Positions 14,967 to 15,315 of a stretch of 15,315 nucleotides of DNA are shown piece by piece. The notes beneath the pieces were generated by a model. The model saw only the letters and a program-made list of their open reading frames with translations. It did not search any database and was not told the DNA's origin. Location of the stretch: the NCBI GenBank assembly GCA_910579055.1, contig CAJTSU010000012.1:27391-42705 (forward strand). The letters are read 5' to 3'. The stretch is from an uncultured Mailhella sp. GTDB lineage: Bacteria > Desulfobacterota > Desulfovibrionia > Desulfovibrionales > Desulfovibrionaceae. A program made the position numbers and the translations under genes. The first letter of the stretch is position 1, and every line of letters starts with the position of its first letter.

Positions 14967-15266
14967 TTGAAATGGTTCATGGCGTCGGGCGGAGAAAGAC
15001 TGAGCCCTGCTCTCTGCCTTTAGAGCACAGGCCGTACAGACGAACAAGGGGCCTGGCGCGGATGAGGCACTGATGGACACGACTTCTCTTGCCTTGTATG
15101 CTGCAAGCACAATCCGGCAGATGAGGCTGCCGGCAAAGTCTGCACCCCCCGGAATTGTGAGCTGGTCGCGGCTTTGCCGCGCCGTCAGGCCGGCGATTTT
15201 CGTCCCTTCCGTCAAATCGCTCCGGCGGCCTGACGGAGCAAGCTCCGCAAAGCGGGGTTTGTTCAT
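14949..15266 (-). CDS. Possible small protein, function unknown
   Basis: I do not recognise this 105-residue frame. In its favour, AAGGA lies seven bases before the ATG (15266), an ideal spacing. The product is basic and starts MNKPRFAELAPSGRR; it has LTARQSRDQL at about 27-36 and a C-x2-C pair (77 and 80), but no signal peptide or clear membrane helix. Against it, a long inverted repeat lies inside its first third, the stop codon falls in the edge of repeat copy C, and the region has the look of intergenic repeat DNA. No terminator follows. It may be a real orphan gene or a spurious frame in a repeat. Confidence 0.3.
   Translation of the reverse strand: MNKPRFAELAPSGRRSDLTEGTKIAGLTARQSRDQLTIPGGADFAGSLICRIVLAAYKAREVVSISASSAPGPLFVCTACALKAESRAQSFSARRHEPFQVVELC
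15182..15236. repeat. Inverted repeat
   Basis: CCGTCAGGCCGGCGATTT (15182-15199) pairs with the complement of 15214-15236, apart from a five-base bulge on the right arm, leaving a 14-base loop. A second small hairpin, CGGAGC/GCTCCG (15234-15247), abuts it. No T run follows on either strand. Function is unknown; it may belong to another intergenic repeat family. Confidence 0.6.
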
Positions 15267-15292
15267 CAAAAATTCCTTTGTGGTTTGAGACC

Positions 15293-15308
15293 TCCCCCTT
15301 CAGGGGGA
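15293..15308. repeat. Short hairpin at window end
   Basis: TCCCCC (15293-15298) pairs with GGGGGA (15303-15308) around TTCA. No T run is visible before the window ends, so it is not called a terminator. Confidence 0.4.
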
Positions 15309-15315
15309 AACGAGT

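Noticed and set aside
15152..15165. lac-operator-like GGAATTGTGAGCTG
   Set aside because: Only a half-site resemblance, with no repressor or target gene nearby; treated as chance.
15073..15288. 71-residue plus-strand frame near the window end
   Set aside because: No good ribosome binding site, no recognisable protein, and it runs through an inverted repeat.
1..15315. tRNA, rRNA, CRISPR or phage/transposase genes
   Set aside because: No cloverleaf-like segment, no regularly spaced direct repeats and no integrase or transposase motif were found on reading the gaps.

Overview
This window looks like a chromosomal housekeeping segment from a GC-rich Gram-negative bacterium. My best guess is a sulfate-reducer-like member of the Desulfovibrionaceae. 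That rests on protein style and gene content (a lone CheW, SurA-type periplasmic chaperones, a RodZ-like protein, split glyQ/glyS). It is inference, because no database search was possible.

Layout: bases 1-502 hold no convincing gene. They contain one copy (A) of a dispersed repeat, a terminator-like hairpin, a 16-bp palindrome and a possible flagellar-type (sigma-28) promoter in front of cheW (503-979, +). A strong terminator follows cheW. A type I ABC exporter lies convergent to it (1152-2945, -). Divergent from the exporter starts a long + strand run: mfd, a SurA-like lipid-independent periplasmic protein, surA, a rodZ-like gene, recO, glyQ, glyS and rpsT. Several junctions overlap by 1-4 bases (mfd/SurA-like, recO/glyQ, glyQ/glyS), suggesting translational coupling. 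rpsT has its own promoter and a clear terminator. The last ~500 bases hold repeat copy C, hairpins, and one weak small ORF on the minus strand.

Functionally the block joins transcription-coupled and recombinational DNA repair (Mfd, RecO), envelope protein folding and cell shape (two SurA-type proteins, RodZ-like), and translation (glycyl-tRNA synthetase, ribosomal protein S20). These look like neighbours rather than one pathway. recO-glyQ-glyS is also adjacent in Bacillus.

The least ordinary content is non-coding. A family of short intergenic elements (about 150-195 bp; copies near 141-275, 8051-8243 and 14816-14966, plus one solitary end at 14306-14334) carries imperfect 18-bp terminal inverted repeats in the best copy and an internal hairpin with a compensatory base-pair change between copies. 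This is MITE-like or REP-like. A second point of interest is an apparent frameshift at the extreme 5' end of mfd. I see no tRNA, rRNA, CRISPR array, transposase or phage gene.
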